The notes beneath the pieces were generated by a model that had not been told where the DNA came from, did no database searches, and worked only from the letters and a program-made list of their open reading frames with translations. Of a stretch of 64,000 bases of DNA, positions 62,381 to 64,000 are shown piece by piece. The stretch is from Armatimonadota bacterium (GTDB lineage Bacteria > Sysuimicrobiota > Sysuimicrobiia > Sysuimicrobiales > Humicultoraceae). Where the stretch lies: the NCBI GenBank assembly GCA_031459855.1, contig JAVKHP010000001.1:1827906-1891905 (forward strand), in the 5' to 3' direction. Made by a program: the position numbers and the translations under genes. Each line of letters starts with the position of its first letter. The first letter of the stretch is position 1.

Positions 62381-63124
62381 ATGCCGCTCACCGACCGCTG
62401 GCTGGCCCTGGGCCTGTGGGTGGTGCTGTCGGCGGCCGGGATCGCGGCCGCCCGCATCGACTTCTTCCCACCCGCCGGCGCCCGCGAGGCGCAGGTGGCC
62501 GATGCGGCGTTCCGCCTGCTGATGCGTCTGGCCGCGCCCGTCTTCGCCCTGGTCGTGACCGTGCTGGTCGTGGCGCTCGCGCGCCGGCGCGGGCACGGCG
62601 ATCCGCCGCCCGACGCCGTCGTCGGCCCCGAGCACCCTGCCGTGCCACGGGCATGGTTCGGGCTGACCGCGGCCCTGGCGGCCTACGTCATCTACAACCC
62701 GGGCCTGGTCGGCATCCACGAGATGCGCGGCGACCCGCAGGCCGACGTGGTGGTCCGGGTGGACGCCACGAGCTGGTACTGGGAGGTGACCTACCCCGAA
62801 TCGGGCGTCCGCAGCCGCGAGGTGGTGCTGCCCGCAGGCCGCCGGGTGCGCGTCGAGATCACCTCGCGTGACGTGCTCCACAGCTTCTGGATCCCGGCGT
62901 TTCGCACCAAGGTGGACGCGGTCCCGGGCCTCCGAACGGTGTTGCTGGTCACACCCACCACCGTTGCGACCTCTGAGACGCACCACGCGTACCGCCTGCA
63001 GTGCGCCGAACTGTGCGGCACCGGCCACGATACGATGCGCGCGACGGTCCGCGTCGTCGACGAGGCGACCTTCCGGCGCTGGCTGCAGGAGCAGCGGCGC
63101 ACGGCGCGCCCCGGGAGGCCGTAG
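62381..63124 (+). CDS. coxB: cytochrome c oxidase subunit II
   Basis: 247-residue electron-entry subunit of a haem-copper oxidase. Two membrane helices (residues about 8-25 and 50-68) are followed by a cupredoxin domain. The CuA ligands are all present: His167 in DVLHSFWIPAF, then Cys208, Glu210, Cys212, His216 and Met219 in QCAELCGTGHDTMR. SWYWEVTYPE is the aromatic electron-entry region. No extra haem c domain is visible. The start could also be ATG 62369. The gene is two bases before coxA. Confidence 0.93.
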   Translation: MPLTDRWLALGLWVVLSAAGIAAARIDFFPPAGAREAQVADAAFRLLMRLAAPVFALVVTVLVVALARRRGHGDPPPDAVVGPEHPAVPRAWFGLTAALAAYVIYNPGLVGIHEMRGDPQADVVVRVDATSWYWEVTYPESGVRSREVVLPAGRRVRVEITSRDVLHSFWIPAFRTKVDAVPGLRTVLLVTPTTVATSETHHAYRLQCAELCGTGHDTMRATVRVVDEATFRRWLQEQRRTARPGRP

Positions 63125-63126
63125 CG

Positions 63127-64000
63127 ATGCGGTTCGTGCTGCGGGGTCTGACATGGGGTGCGCTCGGCTACCTGGGTGGCGGGCCGGGGCTGGCGGCGCT
63201 GGTCCGGTGGCTGGGCGGGCCGGCCTGGCGCCTGGAGACCGTCCTCACCGTCGGCTACCCGTTCGCCCTGGCGGGCTGGCTGGCGGGGATCGGGCTGTGG
63301 GACGCGTGGGCCCGGGGGTGGTTTGGCCTGGCCGTGCGTCCGGTGCACGCGCCGGGGTGGCGCCGCTACTTCACCTTCTGCACCGACCACAAGGTGATCG
63401 GGCTCCAGTACCTGGTGACCTTCGTAGGCCTGTTCCTCCTGGCCGGAGCCATGGCCCTGCTGATGCGGGTGGAACTCGCCTGGCCGGGCCGCAGCGTCGT
63501 CGGCCCGGCGGCCTTCAACCAGATCATGAGCCTCCACGGGATCGTGATGATCGCCGTGGCGGTGGCGGTGGTGCTGGGCGGGCTGGGCAACTACCTGGTG
63601 CCGCTCATGATCGGGGCGCCCGACATGGCCTTCCCCCGGGTGAACGCCCTGAGCTACTGGCTGGTCCCGCCGGTGGCGCTGCTGCTGCTGGGGGCGCAGC
63701 TGGTGGGCGGGTTCAACACCGGATGGACCGCCTACCCCCCGCTGTCGGAGATCAACCCGGCGGGCCAGGCGCTGTTCATCCTGGCGGTGGTCACCTTCGG
63801 GCTGTCGTCGATTCTGGGCGGCATCAACTTCGTCGTGACCATCGCGCGCCTGCGCGCGCCGGGCATGACGTGGGGGCGCCTGCCCATCTTCGTCTGGTCG
63901 GTCTTCGCGGCGTCCCTGCTCTCGTTCACGTTCACCCAGTACCTGGCGGCCGCGCTGCTCATGGTGCTGCTCGACCGCCAGGTCGGCATGGCCTTCTTCC
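63127..64000 (+). CDS. coxA: cytochrome c oxidase subunit I, partial
   Basis: The first 291 residues are visible and the gene runs off the right edge. An N-terminal extension of about 85 residues with two hydrophobic stretches precedes YFTFCTDHKVIGLQYLVTFV, the usual subunit I opening. The low-spin haem His is in NQIMSLHGIVMIAVAVAV, followed by GGLGNYLVPLMIGAPDMAFP and RVNALSYWLVPPVALLLLGA. LGGINFVVTIARLRAPGMTW is another standard loop. The CuB histidines lie beyond the edge. It catalyses proton-pumping reduction of oxygen to water with subunit II. Confidence 0.93.
   Translation, partial: MRFVLRGLTWGALGYLGGGPGLAALVRWLGGPAWRLETVLTVGYPFALAGWLAGIGLWDAWARGWFGLAVRPVHAPGWRRYFTFCTDHKVIGLQYLVTFVGLFLLAGAMALLMRVELAWPGRSVVGPAAFNQIMSLHGIVMIAVAVAVVLGGLGNYLVPLMIGAPDMAFPRVNALSYWLVPPVALLLLGAQLVGGFNTGWTAYPPLSEINPAGQALFILAVVTFGLSSILGGINFVVTIARLRAPGMTWGRLPIFVWSVFAASLLSFTFTQYLAAALLMVLLDRQVGMAFF

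Overview
The window is a 64 kb piece of a very GC-rich bacterial chromosome (roughly 70% GC by eye) with tightly packed genes and short gaps. Shine-Dalgarno sites of the GGAGG type precede most genes, GTG starts are common, and overlaps of ATGA, GTGA or TGATG join many neighbours. The end of the window encodes haem-copper oxidase subunits, so the organism probably respires oxygen. Two GH57 enzymes and a fused phosphoglucose/phosphomannose isomerase fit a deep-branching, perhaps thermophile-related lineage (Armatimonadota, Chloroflexota or the CSP1-3/Sysuimicrobiota type). That placement is a guess from gene content. I see no rRNA, tRNA, CRISPR array or intact insertion sequence.

Layout. 0-4 kb: a leftward import operon (sugar-phosphate isomerase-like protein, solute-binding protein, two Dpp-type permeases). 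4.3-8.1 kb: a P1/S58 self-processing peptidase, an unusual fusion of a transposase-derived domain to a RodZ-type C-terminal domain, and a YeiH-type exporter. 8.5-15 kb: rightward glcD-glcF-glcE and a GH57 glucanotransferase. 15-20 kb: a P-type metal ATPase, a Uma2 nuclease-like protein and a Slt70-like lytic transglycosylase. 20.4-22.4 kb: an arsR-arsN-arsM operon behind a leaderless promoter. 22.4-31.6 kb: carbohydrate genes (glgC, GH57 branching enzyme, sugar epimerase, PGI/PMI, MsmX-type ATPase, ROK kinase) plus an SPFH protein. 31.8-35.5 kb: a complete accD-accA-accB-accC operon whose genes overlap. 35.8-36.8 kb: a less GC-rich patch with a small alpha/beta-barrel protein and a decayed second one. 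36.8-48.7 kb: a divergent dipeptidase, HtrA, NagZ, NagA, xanthine phosphoribosyltransferase, a second Dpp-type importer and an M20 peptidase, which together suggest murein or peptide recycling. 48.9-55.2 kb: a leftward set with CaiB-type CoA transferase, CitE-type lyase, a PQQ-propeller fusion, two-subunit class I fumarase/mesaconase and an EamA transporter. This set matches the mesaconate-citramalate route to acetyl-CoA and pyruvate. 55.3-64 kb: an Fsr-like MFS transporter, a PfpI-family protein, a cupin, a PflX-like radical SAM protein interrupted by an intein, an S9 peptidase and coxB-coxA.

Three things stand out. An intein sits inside the CxxxCxxC iron-sulfur motif of the radical SAM protein, so the enzyme should be inactive until splicing. 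A transposase-like domain with degraded catalytic positions is joined through a membrane helix to a RodZ-type domain. Many of the non-coding gaps carry imperfect tandem duplications, often of 55-78 bp period and often overlapping a gene's stop codon or ribosome-binding site.
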